Below, one piece after another: positions 42,250-52,200 of a stretch of DNA of 64,000 nucleotides. Below the pieces are notes generated by a model. That model saw only the letters and a list, made by a program, of their open reading frames with translations, ran no database searches and was not told where the DNA came from. How positions within the stretch are numbered: the stretch's first letter is position 1; each line of letters starts with the position of its first letter. The position numbers were made by a program, and so were the translations under genes. Origin of the DNA: Granulicella aggregans (lineage in GTDB: Bacteria > Acidobacteriota > Terriglobia > Terriglobales > Acidobacteriaceae); NCBI RefSeq assembly GCF_025685565.1, contig NZ_JAGSYE010000005.1, positions 1-64,000 on the forward strand, given 5' to 3'.

Positions 42250-45200
42250 ATGAAGAATTTTTCGCGGCGGAATTTATTGAAGACGGGGCTGATGGCCCCG
42301 GCTGTGGCGGCTGCTAACGGCCTGCTTCCATTAGGGATTGTTGCGGCGGCTGACGCTCAGCCTGATCTTGCGGCGGCTCATACGCCAGACGAGCCGGAAG
42401 GAGCGACGCAGGATCAATCCGTGGCTCCTCAAGGCACATCGGCGCGGGAGCGGTTGCTGCTCGATTTTGGATGGCGTTTTCATCTCGGAAATGCTGATGA
42501 CCCGGAGAAGGACTTCGGGTTCGGAACGGCTCGTGCGGGAAACTTTCAGAAGACCGGGAATTTCCTGCCCGAGGGGTCTGTGGCGTTTGACGATGGCGAC
42601 TGGGAGGCGGTGAATCTGCCGCACGACTGGGCGATTGAGCTGCCCTTTACCAACGACGGGGCGCTCGAGAGCAAGGGATTTTATCCCCTGGGACGGAAGT
42701 ATCCGGAGACGAGCATCGGTTGGTACCGGCGAGTGTTCGAACTGCCGGCGGAAGATGCGGGAAAGCTGCTTACGCTCGAGTTCGACGGTGCCTACCGCGA
42801 AAGCATGGTGGTCTTTAATAACTTCTATATCGGAACGCACAAGGGCGGGTATGACCCGTTCAGCTTCGATGTCACTGCGTTCGCCAATCCCGGCGGGCGG
42901 AACGTGTTGATGGTTCGGGTTGACGCCACGTCCACCGACGGATGGTTTTACGAGGGGGCCGGGATCTACCGGCATCTCTGGTTGGTGAAGACGGCCCCGG
43001 TCCGTGTGAAGCAATGGGGAACCTTCGTGGCTGCGAAGGTCAGTGATGGGGCAGCCACGCTCGCGATTCGTACCGAGGTCGCGAATGGTGAAAAGGAGAC
43101 GCGGGCCGTGCGCGTGATCGCATCGATCCTTGATCCCGAAGGCAAAGTCGTTGGCAGATCGCGGTCGGACGCGATCTCAATTGCTGCGTTAGGAGAGCAC
43201 GAATATACCCAGGAGATCGTGGTGAAGCACCCAATGCTCTGGTCGCTTGAGCAAAGGCATCTCTACCGGATGGTGACGCAACTGGAGGCCGGTGGAGTGA
43301 CGGTCGATCGTTACGAGACCCGTTTCGGAATTCGGACGACACACTTCGATCCGGAGAAGGGCTTTTTTCTCAATGGACGCCCTCTGAAACTAAAGGGAAC
43401 CTGTAATCACCAGGACCATGCTGGAGTGGGTGTGGCAGTCCCCGATGCAGTCCAGTATTACCGGGTCAGCAAGTTACAGGAGATGGGTTGCAACGCTCTG
43501 CGAACCTCGCATAATCCACCGACACCTGAACTGCTGGACGCGTGTGACGAACTGGGGATGCTGGTCTTCGATGAGACCCGCATGATGTCTTCAAACGATG
43601 AGGGGTTGAACCAGCTTGGCGATCTGGTGAGGCGGGACAGGAACCGGCCAAGTGTCTTCATGTGGTCTATGGGGAATGAAGAGGGGATGGCGAACAGAGA
43701 GCGCGGTGTCGCCATTTTGTCCGCCATGAAGGCGCACGTTGATGCCTTGGATGGAACCCGTCCGGTTTCGATTGCGCCGACAGGTGCCATTGGAAAGGGT
43801 GGCCTCGCGGTACTCGATGTAATTGGATACAACTACATGGATCCGCAGGCGGAGGCATATCACAAGGAACATCCCGATCGTCCAGTAATGGGGACGGAGA
43901 CCGTGAGCGCGGTTGGCACACGTGGAATCTATGTAACGGATAAAGCCAAGGGGTTCGTCTCTTCCTACGATCCCTATACGACGACGGGAAGGGCCTCTGC
44001 CGAGGGTTGGTGGAGCTTCTGCAATTCGAGACCGTGGGTGTCGGGCGGCTTTGTCTGGACCGGATTTGACTATCGGGGCGAGCCTTCCCCAAATGGATGG
44101 CCCAATATCAGTTCGCAGTACGGGATCATCGACACATGTGGCTTCCCCAAAGACTCTTTCTATTACTACCAGTCCTGGTGGACTTCAAGGCCCGTGCTTC
44201 ACCTGTTTCCGCACTGGAACTGGCCGGGCTATGAGGGCAAGACGGTCTCTGTGTGGGTGTACTCAAACCTCGACAAGGTGGAACTCCTGTTGAACGGGAA
44301 AAGTCTTGGTGCGAAGGATGTCCCACGCGATGGCCATGTCGACTGGATCGTGACATACGCTCCCGGAGTCATCGAAGCTCGCGGATTCAAGAACGGCGAG
44401 GTGGCACTTACGGCGAAGCGCGAGACGACGGGAACCGCGAAGACGCTGGTCATCACCGCGGACCGCCAGACGTTGAAAGCGGATGGAGAGGATGTCGGGA
44501 TGTTTGCCGTGGAAGTACGTGACGCCGAAGGGCGGGTTGTCCCAATCACCGAAAATGATGTGAAGTTCAAGGTCTCGGGATCGGGGCGGCTGATCGGAAC
44601 GGGGAACGGCGACCCGACCAATCAGCAGCCCGATAAAGGCGATTTGCGCAAGGCCTTTGGCGGTTACTGCATGGGGTTGGTGCAGACAGAGAAGAAAGCT
44701 GGACGCATCACGGTCGAGGTTAGCTCGCCGGGGCTTGCTTCCGCGAAGGTCACGGTAGAAGCGGCGACGGCCGAGTTGCGGCCCCAGGTACCGGTTTGGA
44801 AGCGCAGAGTTCCTGAAGGCCAAGGGATTACCGGGTTGTGGAGGCCGGTGCCAGGAGCGCCGCCACCAGGCATCATGGCATTCCTGATGGGCAGCGGCGC
44901 TTCGGTATTCACGTTGGTGCAGAAGGGCAACGTTATCACCGGACAGATGGAGGGAGGCGGAGGCGGCTTTCTGGGTGGAGCGGACGACGGTCCAGTCACC
45001 GAGGGAGAGGTCGACGGAGAGCACGTGTTCTTCAAATCTGGGAATGGCACCTACGCAGGCACTATAAAGGGCGATCGGATGGAATTGCAGAAGACGATCG
45101 ACCTCGGATGGCTGGGCGAAATGTTGGCCCACAAGGCACAAACTGGGGGTGAAAGACCTGCGATCGGACCCGCGCCGGACGGGTCTGATCCCTCGATCGA

Positions 45201-45261
45201 TGTGCCGCCGATGAGCGGGCCTCCGGTGGTCCCAGTAGTGCTGCAGCGGTCGCAGAGGTGA
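42250..45261 (+). CDS. Tat-exported glycoside hydrolase family 2 (beta-galactosidase-like) with extra C-terminal domain
   Basis: 1003 residues from the ATG at 42250 (GGAG 5 nt upstream). The twin-arginine signal is SRRNLLKTG. Then come the sugar-binding domain (VAFDDGDWEAVNLPHDWAIE), an Ig-like domain and the TIM barrel: GFFLNGRPLKLKGTCNHQDH, CNALRTSHNPPTPELLDACD, acid/base Glu in MWSMGNEEG, nucleophile Glu in VMGTETVSAVG. A DUF4982-type domain (WVYSNLDKVELLLNGKSLG) and another Ig-like domain follow. The last 170 residues are an unusual addition, starting ITGLWRPVPGAPPPG with EGEVDGEHVFFKSG, related in style to lipocalin-like GTW domains. It probably removes beta-linked galactose or similar sugars from plant or microbial polysaccharide in the periplasm. 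Confidence 0.92.
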   Translation: MKNFSRRNLLKTGLMAPAVAAANGLLPLGIVAAADAQPDLAAAHTPDEPEGATQDQSVAPQGTSARERLLLDFGWRFHLGNADDPEKDFGFGTARAGNFQKTGNFLPEGSVAFDDGDWEAVNLPHDWAIELPFTNDGALESKGFYPLGRKYPETSIGWYRRVFELPAEDAGKLLTLEFDGAYRESMVVFNNFYIGTHKGGYDPFSFDVTAFANPGGRNVLMVRVDATSTDGWFYEGAGIYRHLWLVKTAPVRVKQWGTFVAAKVSDGAATLAIRTEVANGEKETRAVRVIASILDPEGKVVGRSRSDAISIAALGEHEYTQEIVVKHPMLWSLEQRHLYRMVTQLEAGGVTVDRYETRFGIRTTHFDPEKGFFLNGRPLKLKGTCNHQDHAGVGVAVPDAVQYYRVSKLQEMGCNALRTSHNPPTPELLDACDELGMLVFDETRMMSSNDEGLNQLGDLVRRDRNRPSVFMWSMGNEEGMANRERGVAILSAMKAHVDALDGTRPVSIAPTGAIGKGGLAVLDVIGYNYMDPQAEAYHKEHPDRPVMGTETVSAVGTRGIYVTDKAKGFVSSYDPYTTTGRASAEGWWSFCNSRPWVSGGFVWTGFDYRGEPSPNGWPNISSQYGIIDTCGFPKDSFYYYQSWWTSRPVLHLFPHWNWPGYEGKTVSVWVYSNLDKVELLLNGKSLGAKDVPRDGHVDWIVTYAPGVIEARGFKNGEVALTAKRETTGTAKTLVITADRQTLKADGEDVGMFAVEVRDAEGRVVPITENDVKFKVSGSGRLIGTGNGDPTNQQPDKGDLRKAFGGYCMGLVQTEKKAGRITVEVSSPGLASAKVTVEAATAELRPQVPVWKRRVPEGQGITGLWRPVPGAPPPGIMAFLMGSGASVFTLVQKGNVITGQMEGGGGGFLGGADDGPVTEGEVDGEHVFFKSGNGTYAGTIKGDRMELQKTIDLGWLGEMLAHKAQTGGERPAIGPAPDGSDPSIDVPPMSGPPVVPVVLQRSQR

Positions 45262-45412
45262 GTTCTGTGCGGATGACGGCTTCGACTTCAAGGAAATCAA
45301 GCTACGCCCGACTCCACAGAGTTCTCAGGCGGCAGCCAGTTCCGGCTTGGCTTGCTTGGTGAAGAGGTGCGCAACTTTCGCTAAGCATTGCCGAGGGCCC
45401 CACGACCGCCCC

Positions 45413-45613
45413 TTATCGGCGATCCGGCGGAGGCTGATGATGATCGTCGTGATGATCCGGCGGAGGTGGAGGCGGCCGATGATCGTCGCGATGGTCGTCG
45501 TGATGATCCGGTGTTGGCACTTCCTTTTCCACAACCGTGGTCTTGCACCCGCCTAAAGTCATCATCGCCGCCGCTGTCACCAGCAGCGCCGTCCAGCGCT
45601 TTATGCCACTCAT
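45413..45613 (-). CDS. Small His/Asp/Pro-rich lipoprotein
   Basis: 66 residues from the ATG at 45613, with GGAGAG 6 nt upstream. A lipoprotein signal (ALLVTAAAMMTLGGC) leads to a mature chain of only about 42 residues with HHDDHRDDH, a run of six prolines and a second HHDDHH block. Such clusters suggest binding of zinc, nickel or copper at the outer or inner membrane. The DNA of this part is strongly repetitive. No neighbouring metal genes are visible, so the role is inferred from composition only. Confidence 0.7.
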   Translation of the reverse strand: MSGIKRWTALLVTAAAMMTLGGCKTTVVEKEVPTPDHHDDHRDDHRPPPPPPDHHDDHHQPPPDRR

Positions 45614-45791
45614 CGTTCGCTCTCCATGAATCCTCAGCCTTTGGGGCCTGAATGTCAGATGCCAAATCTGACCAGAGCGGGAAAAGTTCGGATTCGGGAC
45701 ACTTGCCACGATCGTCGGCCATCTGCTTCTGGTAATCGGATTACCGCCGTCCAGCCATTGCAGATTCAGTGAGACGCAGAGCTACGCCGAG

Positions 45792-48743
45792 TCATTCCTT
45801 GACCACCTGCTTGAAGCGCGCCGCCTGAAGGTCGTTCCTGGCTTTTACGGCCTTCATGGTTTCGGTCACATCGAGCATACGCTGCGTCTCGAAGCCGCGG
45901 CGTTTGGCAACGATGCGATAGTCGAAGCTCAGCGTGGAAGTCCCGCCTCCGGACTCATGAACTTCGAAGCTGGTGGCCGTCGTGTTCGTCACATAAAGCC
46001 CCTTCGAGTCGCCACGCGGAGTGAGGAAGACGTGGTAGTCCGCGTTGCCGCTCACCGTCTCTGCGAAGGCTGTGTCGATCGACACAGTGGCCAGGCCGTT
46101 CCTCAATGTTCCAGAACCGAAGTCTTCCATCCAGTTCTCTGGAGACTGCATCGAGTAAGTCTCGACGGTGCGGGCGCCATTGCCCGTCGTGGCGAGCGCC
46201 TTCACCTGTCCCGTGCAGGTCATATCGCCGTTGCCGCCGAAGCCGCAAACTCCATTCGGGCTGGCAGCTTCGATCGCGTTGAAGGCGTCTGCGCCGGAAC
46301 CTCCGGAGCCGTAGTTGTAGCTGTAGATGGTTGAGTATTCAGAGTTATTCGTAAAGGACCCCGCGTTGTTGCCGTTCGCCGTAGCGCGGATGGCTATTCC
46401 CTCGCCGTCACCATTCGGAGGGGTGGAATCGGCCCACAAGGCTACCGGACCCACGAAATTGGAGAGCTGAAAGCCCGTCGATTGGGCGTTGGTCGTGGCA
46501 TACACGCCAATTCCGCTCAAGGTGTTGCCTTCGACGCCGATACCGCTGCTCTGAGCGGAATCACCATACACGGCGACCGACGATACGTTTGCTCCGCCGG
46601 CGGCGTTGATCCCAATCACCGCGGGTGCAGAGATCGAGTCATTAAGAAACATCGCGGCGGGACCGTTGGTGCCGGCATTGCGTCCCTTCACCGCCGGCAA
46701 GGCGCTGGAAGCATAGCCATACACTCCTGCTACATCATCGCTCCCGTTGGTGTCGTTGCTCACGCCGTATACGCCGCTCGCACCTGTGCTCGTTCCCACA
46801 ACGCCAGGACTATGGTTGCTGACGCCGTCGACTCCGGCATACGTATTGCTGCTTCCATAGACGCCCACGTAGGCGGACGCGTCGCCCCAGACACCGGCGA
46901 TCCCGCCGAAGCCAGATGTGCCGCCTGCCTGTCCGACAACGCCGCCCGTGTTGCTTGTACTGCCGGCAGTGTAGCCGAGCACTCCCGGGGCGCTGGTGCT
47001 GCTTCCCTCGACCCCGTAAGACGAGGTGCTGATTCCCTGCACACCGGTGCCTGACGTGCTGGTGCCCTGAACTCCCTGGCCCTGCGTGCTCTGGCCCGCA
47101 ACTCCGGGGTACTGGGTGCTGCTCCCGAAGACGCCTACATGATTCCCGGAGTCTCCCCAAACTCCCGCGATGGCCTGGGCGCTGGTGCGTGTGCCTGCCG
47201 TTCCCAGCACCCCAGCCGTGTATAAGCTTGTACCGCCGGTCGATCCATAGACGCCATTCGAAGTGGTGCTGGTGCCGGATACTCCATAGCTCGAGGTGCT
47301 CGTTCCTTGCACACCAAAGCCAAGAGCACTCTGTCCTTGTACACCCTGGCCGTAGTTGCTGATGCCCTGCACGCCTGCGTAGAGCTGGCTGGTGCCAAGT
47401 ACGCCCACGTGGGAGTACGCATCCCCCCAGACTCCGGCGATTCCACCGAAGCCGGATGGACCTCCAGCGCCGCCCAGCACGCCAGCGGTGTTCAGCGTAC
47501 TTCCGGAGGTGTAGCCCAGCATGCCGTTGCCGGTCGTGCTGGAGCCTGCCACGCCCGTAGCGGAGGTGCTCGTGCCCTGAACGCCGGTGCCGGAGCCGCT
47601 GGTGCCAGCCAGTGCGGTGCCTGAAGACGATGTCGAAGGGAAGGTCTGGCCGGGGGCGAAGTGAATGGTGCCGTTTCCATTGATGTAGAGCCCGCTCTCG
47701 CTGGGTGCAGACCCCACTCCGCTGAAATAGAGGAAGTTCAGCGTGGCCCCAGCCGACGCGGTGTTATTTCCGACGGGTTCGGTCTCGATATCAAAGTAGG
47801 GAAGCACCTCCTTGCCGACAGAGCTGTTCCAGACCGAGGATTGCATCATGATAGGGAAGGACGGGGCGCCTTGAGACGTCATGGCATCGCCAGACCGGGA
47901 GACGCCCATAATTCCCCGGAAGGTGGAGTTGCCGCCGATGTCGAGCGTAGCGTTCGGAAACTTGCCAATGCCGATTCCAGTCGCGGTCTGATAGATGATC
48001 GAGTTGCCGATCGTCGAGGTGCCAGTCCAGACCGGCAGTAGGCCGGCAGTCCCGCCGGGCGTGGTGACGGTATTCGACGATGTAGCGGCGACGGCGCCGG
48101 ATGAGGCAACGGCACTCGTGCCTGGTAAGCCCGCCCGCGCAAAGGCGGAGGCCGGCAGTCCTCCAAGCGTCGCGGCGTCGGCGGCGTGGAGGGCATAGGG
48201 CACGCTGACAAGCAGCGTCCGAGGCTGGACCGGTTCGCCGGTTATCTGCACCTCCAGCCAGCGGGCCTCGCCCGTGCCGAAAAGGTCGGTGGGAAGGCCG
48301 GAGCTGAGGGTCGATCCAAGGTAGACCTCGTACTTGCCGTTCGCGTCAAAGCCGACACTCTGCGTCTCCATCCAGAGCGGTTCACCACCTCGCTCCTCTT
48401 TGTAGACGAGGAAGGTCACGGGACTCGCCCCGGTCTTTGGTTTGCCGTCGCTTCGGTCGGCAGAGCCATCGTAACGAACCAGCATCGGCACAATGGTCGG
48501 GGAACTGGCCGCCATCGGCGTGGCGAGCGACTTCAGCGTCTCTGTCGTCTGGGCCGTCGCACGATGAGTTGCGGCCGCCGCCAGAAGCACGACCATAGCG
48601 ACAGCCCGAGACTTACCGCGGAACTTCCGCAGGGCGGTTCTTGGCAGATTGACCTTCCTGAGCCGTGCCTCTCCAGCCTGATAGCAGACGTAGCCACAAA
48701 GCGCGAGGCCGGCCAATATCCCAACAGAGATAAGTAATGACAT
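45792..48743 (-). CDS. Large repeat-rich exported protein (GVxG-S repeats)
   Basis: 983 residues from the ATG at 48743 (GAGAGGA 7 nt upstream). A hydrophobic segment at residues 5-24 and a second one ending THRATAQ give an unusual double-hydrophobic N-terminus. After a beta domain of about 150 residues, residues of roughly 380-690 consist of dozens of 10-residue units of the form GVxGxS (GVQGTSTSSYGVSGTSTTS). These are organised into three longer repeats that each contain IAGVWGD followed by VGVxG. The C-terminal region (VCGFGGNGDMTCTGQVKALA, ENWMEDFGSGTL) resembles ends seen on proteins with endosialidase-chaperone-like tails. Likely a fibrous surface or biofilm protein; exact family unknown to me. 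Confidence 0.8.
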   Translation of the reverse strand: MSLLISVGILAGLALCGYVCYQAGEARLRKVNLPRTALRKFRGKSRAVAMVVLLAAAATHRATAQTTETLKSLATPMAASSPTIVPMLVRYDGSADRSDGKPKTGASPVTFLVYKEERGGEPLWMETQSVGFDANGKYEVYLGSTLSSGLPTDLFGTGEARWLEVQITGEPVQPRTLLVSVPYALHAADAATLGGLPASAFARAGLPGTSAVASSGAVAATSSNTVTTPGGTAGLLPVWTGTSTIGNSIIYQTATGIGIGKFPNATLDIGGNSTFRGIMGVSRSGDAMTSQGAPSFPIMMQSSVWNSSVGKEVLPYFDIETEPVGNNTASAGATLNFLYFSGVGSAPSESGLYINGNGTIHFAPGQTFPSTSSSGTALAGTSGSGTGVQGTSTSATGVAGSSTTGNGMLGYTSGSTLNTAGVLGGAGGPSGFGGIAGVWGDAYSHVGVLGTSQLYAGVQGISNYGQGVQGQSALGFGVQGTSTSSYGVSGTSTTSNGVYGSTGGTSLYTAGVLGTAGTRTSAQAIAGVWGDSGNHVGVFGSSTQYPGVAGQSTQGQGVQGTSTSGTGVQGISTSSYGVEGSSTSAPGVLGYTAGSTSNTGGVVGQAGGTSGFGGIAGVWGDASAYVGVYGSSNTYAGVDGVSNHSPGVVGTSTGASGVYGVSNDTNGSDDVAGVYGYASSALPAVKGRNAGTNGPAAMFLNDSISAPAVIGINAAGGANVSSVAVYGDSAQSSGIGVEGNTLSGIGVYATTNAQSTGFQLSNFVGPVALWADSTPPNGDGEGIAIRATANGNNAGSFTNNSEYSTIYSYNYGSGGSGADAFNAIEAASPNGVCGFGGNGDMTCTGQVKALATTGNGARTVETYSMQSPENWMEDFGSGTLRNGLATVSIDTAFAETVSGNADYHVFLTPRGDSKGLYVTNTTATSFEVHESGGGTSTLSFDYRIVAKRRGFETQRMLDVTETMKAVKARNDLQAARFKQVVKE

Positions 48744-49408
48744 TTTCCGTTCCTCTCAAGGTCGTGCTTGAAGGTTCTGTACGTACCGAGACGGCGGCTG
48801 CGACGGAATCAACCGCGAACCGACTTTCTCAGCCTGCAAGGCTACCGGGTTGCATCTGCGGTTTGTCAGGAGCGAACTCTTGAGAATTCGCGAGCTCCTA
48901 TGTGAACTTCAAATGACCTGGAGCAGACGAGGAGATCGCCCGTCATTGCTAGCCGCGTATGAATTCCATGCTTCCCCAAAGCCCGCTGTACGGTTGCGGG
49001 CTTCTGGCCGTCGTCTGGTGAAAGCACGAACCACGAGGAAGCGCAGACCGGACACTCGGGCGGAGGAGGAGAGTTCCGTTCGGCATCATTTCGATCTTGG
49101 TCTGTCGGACGGGGGCGGGCTTGGTTGGCCGCCGCAATCGGTCTCGTAACCGTGAGACAGAGTTGGCGGCGGATCACTTCAATAGGAACGCGCCGTGGTC
49201 GACTCATAGTGTTGGCCGTCCATAGACGACAAACGTCCTCTGTTCGTAAATCATTTGGTCGATGGCTTTGTCCGGAGTCGTGATCTGCTTCTGGCCAGAA
49301 GCTTCTCTCGTTTGGGCTCTTGTTTGCATGACCGCTTTTATGCCACGGCTAGCATGAAAAGACCTCAAATTCGCCTCAAAGAAATATCAATTCCAGCTCA
49401 AGACCTCT
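48744..49408. other. 665-bp region without a supported gene
   Basis: A minus-strand frame at 48866-49207 contains CPVC and reads plausibly but matches no family I know, and no ribosome site supports it. The opposite strand also stays open here, so neither reading is convincing. It probably holds the promoter of the repeat protein and decayed sequence. Confidence 0.4.
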
Positions 49409-49597
49409 ATGCCATTGAAAACAATAGAATCGGTTCGTTTTGACGACGACTCCGTTGATCGTCTTCGCTGGGTCATTCAGTGGCAGGAGCAACCGATTGC
49501 GGTGAGCAGAAAGTCCTTTGACCTTCTTCTTTACCTCATCGATCACCGGGATCGAGTGTTTGCAAAAGTTGCTGGAGCGCGAGGACCACGATCCTGA
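49409..49597 (+). pseudogene. Truncated winged-helix (CadC/OmpR-type) DNA-binding domain
   Basis: From the ATG at 49409 the frame reads IESVRFDDDSVDRLRWVIQW, then QPIAVSRKSFDLLLYLIDHR and DRVFAKVAG. This is the first half of a trans_reg_C winged helix of the kind fused to TPR or ATPase domains in Acidobacteria. The sequence then loses similarity where the KDELL...WP segment should follow, and the frame stops. The recognition helix and everything downstream are missing, so it is a fragment. Confidence 0.65.
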
Positions 49598-49705
49598 AGC
49601 AAGCCAAGCTCGAACGCTCAAATATTTGAGATGCGCGCCGCTTGTCTGACTTCGGAATCAGGCTTAGTGTGCTTTTGGGAGTTCAGTGCCGATCGGCTTC
49701 AGGAG

Positions 49706-52165
49706 CTATTCGGCTCTCAGCGCTTCGACAGCATTCACGCGCGCGGCCCGGGCGGCGGGTATCGCACTCGCTACCAATGCGGCTATGAGGATAATGATCG
49801 CGGAAACGCTGAAGGAGAGCACGCCGGGCATGTGGACATCGGCGACATAGACTGCGACGCCGCGCGTCCCAGCTGCTCCAAAGAGAATGCCGGCCGCGAG
49901 CCCTATCCCTGCGATGGTAAGGCCCTGGACCAGGACATCGTTCATGATGTGGCGGGGATGGGCTCCGAGCGCTAGACGAATGCCAAACTCGCGGGTACGG
50001 CCGCTGACGGAGAAGGCCAGCACACCGGCCACGCCAACGACAGAGATGAGCAGAGCGACGGCGGCGAATCCGCCGAAGACGATCGCGTTGAGCTTGTCGG
50101 AGGTGAGTGCTTCGGCGCGGATGTCTTCGAGCGTGGCGGGGTGTTCGACCGGCTCCTCGGCGGAGATCTCATGGATAGTGCGGGTAATGGCGGGCACGAG
50201 CGCGTAGGGATCGGTCTGGGTGCGGACCAAGAGACGGCCGTACCAGCCTTCCTGATCGGTGGGCTGATAGATGGTCATGGCCGGAGCGGGGATGATGTTC
50301 TCGTCGTCTATATCGGCGACAACCCCGATGATGCGGCGAGGTTCGGGCGAGAGCCCGATGAACTGGATGACGGGATCGGTCCAGTGGAGTTCGCGATTGA
50401 GGGCGTCGCCATTCGGAAACAGCTCTTTGGCAAGAGCCTGGCTGATGATGACGACACGCTCAGCGCCCTCTTTGTCGGAGTCGCGGAAGTCGCGGCCTTG
50501 GATAAGCGGAACACCCAAAGTCTCGAAGTAGTTGGGTGAGATAACGCGGAACTTCGACCGCCAGTCCTCGATGCCGTGCGGGCGCGCTGCTCCGGTCGCG
50601 GCAAAGGTGAAGTTGATACTAAGGCCCTGCTCATCACGCCACGGCACGCTGAAGCCGGTAGCGACATCGGAGACCCCGGGGAGGGCGGCAACGCGGCGAC
50701 GGACCTCCTGGTAGAAGTCGCGGACCTGCGCCGGGCTGCGGCCAAAGTTCATGACCGGGAGATTGATGGCAAGGACGTGAGACGTGTCGAAGGGTGGCCG
50801 AGTCTGCTCGAGGGTGTAAAGGGTGCGTACAAGAACTGCGGCTCCAGTCAGAAGCAGGAAAGACGCTGTGATCTGAAGGACAGCGAAGAGGCGGAGACGG
50901 CGGTTGCTGCTGGAACTGGTGCTACGCGTGCTCGTCAATCCGCTGGCAACGGATCCATTGCCGGCAGGCAGTCGCGGAATGTACGCGAGGAAGATGGCGG
51001 CGACGAGGGACAATACGATGCCGAAGCCAACGAGGCTGAAGTCGAGCTGAATCTCCTGGGCGCGCACAGAGAAGCGCGCAGCGTAGCGGCCGATGACCTG
51101 TACCATGGGCCACGCCAGCAGAAGCGCCGCGACGACTCCGGAGCCGCAAAGGACGAGGCTTTCGGCGAGCAACGAACGGCGAAGGACAGCGGTGCTGGCG
51201 CCCAGGGCCGAGCGCACGGCGAGTTCGGGCTCACGCCGGACGGTTCGGGCCAAAACCAGGTTGGCCACATTGGAACAGGCAATCGCAAAGAGCAGTGCTG
51301 AGGCAGCAAATAGCACCCAGAGAATCGTGTTGGCGCGAGAGTTGATCTGGTCGTGCATGCGGGTGACGTCGATGCGGAAGTGGTCCTCGGCCTTGTAGAC
51401 ATCGGGGTGGGCAGCAATGATTCCCGCATAGCGCGTCCGAAGCTCGGCGCGGGCCTGATCGAGAGTGGCACCGGGGGCAAGCCGGGCGAAGACCTCGGTC
51501 ATGCGGTGGGTGCGGCCCGTGACCATGGTGGCCGAAAGGTGGTGCGGGCTGGTGACGACGTTGCCAATGATCTCTGTCTCGACCGGATAGGGGACGGAGG
51601 GTTCGAGGACGCCGACGATCGTGGCCATCCGTGCGCCATCGCCGCTTTCCAGGCGGACGTTCTTGCCGAGCACGCCGGGGTCGGCCTTCAAGGAGTTGCG
51701 CCAGAAACGGTAGGTGAGGACGATGGCTCCGGGCGCATTGGGACCGTCATCGGCGGGCGTGAGCAGACGCCCAAGGACGGGCCGGAGACCCATGACTTCG
51801 AAGTAGTGGCCATCGACGACACCGGCCGGGACTTCGCGGGGAGTGCCGAGGCCAACGACGGTAAAGGGGATCGCCGAGATGCTGCCCATCTCAGAGACGG
51901 TGGTGAGATTCTTATCGAGGTCGTCGATCTCAGGAACCGAAAAGGTCGCGTTTTCCTCCTTTATCCCAGGAGCGCTCTGGCGAAGGTAGAGGAGTCGAGC
52001 CTCGTCCCGGTTTGCGAGAGGGCGCAGAAGAACTGCGCGGACCACCGAGAAGATCGCAGCGTTCGCACCAATCCCCAGTGCAAGGGTCAGAGCAACAGTG
52101 ATCCACAAAGCGGGAACACGGGCGAGGGAGCGGACGGCAATCCTGAGGTCGCGAAGAAATGACAT
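49706..52165 (-). CDS. Acidobacterial duplicated orphan permease (MacB-like, FtsX)
   Basis: 819 residues with the duplicated layout of this family: membrane helix, MacB periplasmic core (FSVPEIDDLDKNLTTVSEMG), FtsX membrane block (SALLFAIACSNVANLVLART), a second helix (LLLTGAAVLVRTLYTLEQTR), second periplasmic core (ISPNYFETLGVPLIQGRDF) and second FtsX block ending ARAARVNAVEALRAE. MacB-type permeases normally need an ATPase; none is encoded nearby, as is usual for 'orphan' members in Acidobacteria. It is divergent from a MarR regulator with a 20-bp palindrome in its promoter, which suggests regulated expression. Substrate unknown. Confidence 0.93.
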   Translation of the reverse strand: MSFLRDLRIAVRSLARVPALWITVALTLALGIGANAAIFSVVRAVLLRPLANRDEARLLYLRQSAPGIKEENATFSVPEIDDLDKNLTTVSEMGSISAIPFTVVGLGTPREVPAGVVDGHYFEVMGLRPVLGRLLTPADDGPNAPGAIVLTYRFWRNSLKADPGVLGKNVRLESGDGARMATIVGVLEPSVPYPVETEIIGNVVTSPHHLSATMVTGRTHRMTEVFARLAPGATLDQARAELRTRYAGIIAAHPDVYKAEDHFRIDVTRMHDQINSRANTILWVLFAASALLFAIACSNVANLVLARTVRREPELAVRSALGASTAVLRRSLLAESLVLCGSGVVAALLLAWPMVQVIGRYAARFSVRAQEIQLDFSLVGFGIVLSLVAAIFLAYIPRLPAGNGSVASGLTSTRSTSSSSNRRLRLFAVLQITASFLLLTGAAVLVRTLYTLEQTRPPFDTSHVLAINLPVMNFGRSPAQVRDFYQEVRRRVAALPGVSDVATGFSVPWRDEQGLSINFTFAATGAARPHGIEDWRSKFRVISPNYFETLGVPLIQGRDFRDSDKEGAERVVIISQALAKELFPNGDALNRELHWTDPVIQFIGLSPEPRRIIGVVADIDDENIIPAPAMTIYQPTDQEGWYGRLLVRTQTDPYALVPAITRTIHEISAEEPVEHPATLEDIRAEALTSDKLNAIVFGGFAAVALLISVVGVAGVLAFSVSGRTREFGIRLALGAHPRHIMNDVLVQGLTIAGIGLAAGILFGAAGTRGVAVYVADVHMPGVLSFSVSAIIILIAALVASAIPAARAARVNAVEALRAE

Positions 52166-52200
52166 GGCGAAGTCTCCAAGGAGGCGCGGTGCGGTGCGGC

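Noticed and set aside
45731..45745. 15-bp palindrome GGTAATC-G-GATTACC upstream of the small lipoprotein gene
   Set aside because: No regulator gene is adjacent and only one copy was seen; insufficient to call an operator.
46482..47054. Plus-strand frame opposite the repeat protein
   Set aside because: It is the reverse of the repeat array, so it stays open because of repetition rather than coding.
48866..49207. Minus-strand frame with a CPVC motif
   Set aside because: No ribosome site, no known family and an equally open opposite strand; left as non-coding.
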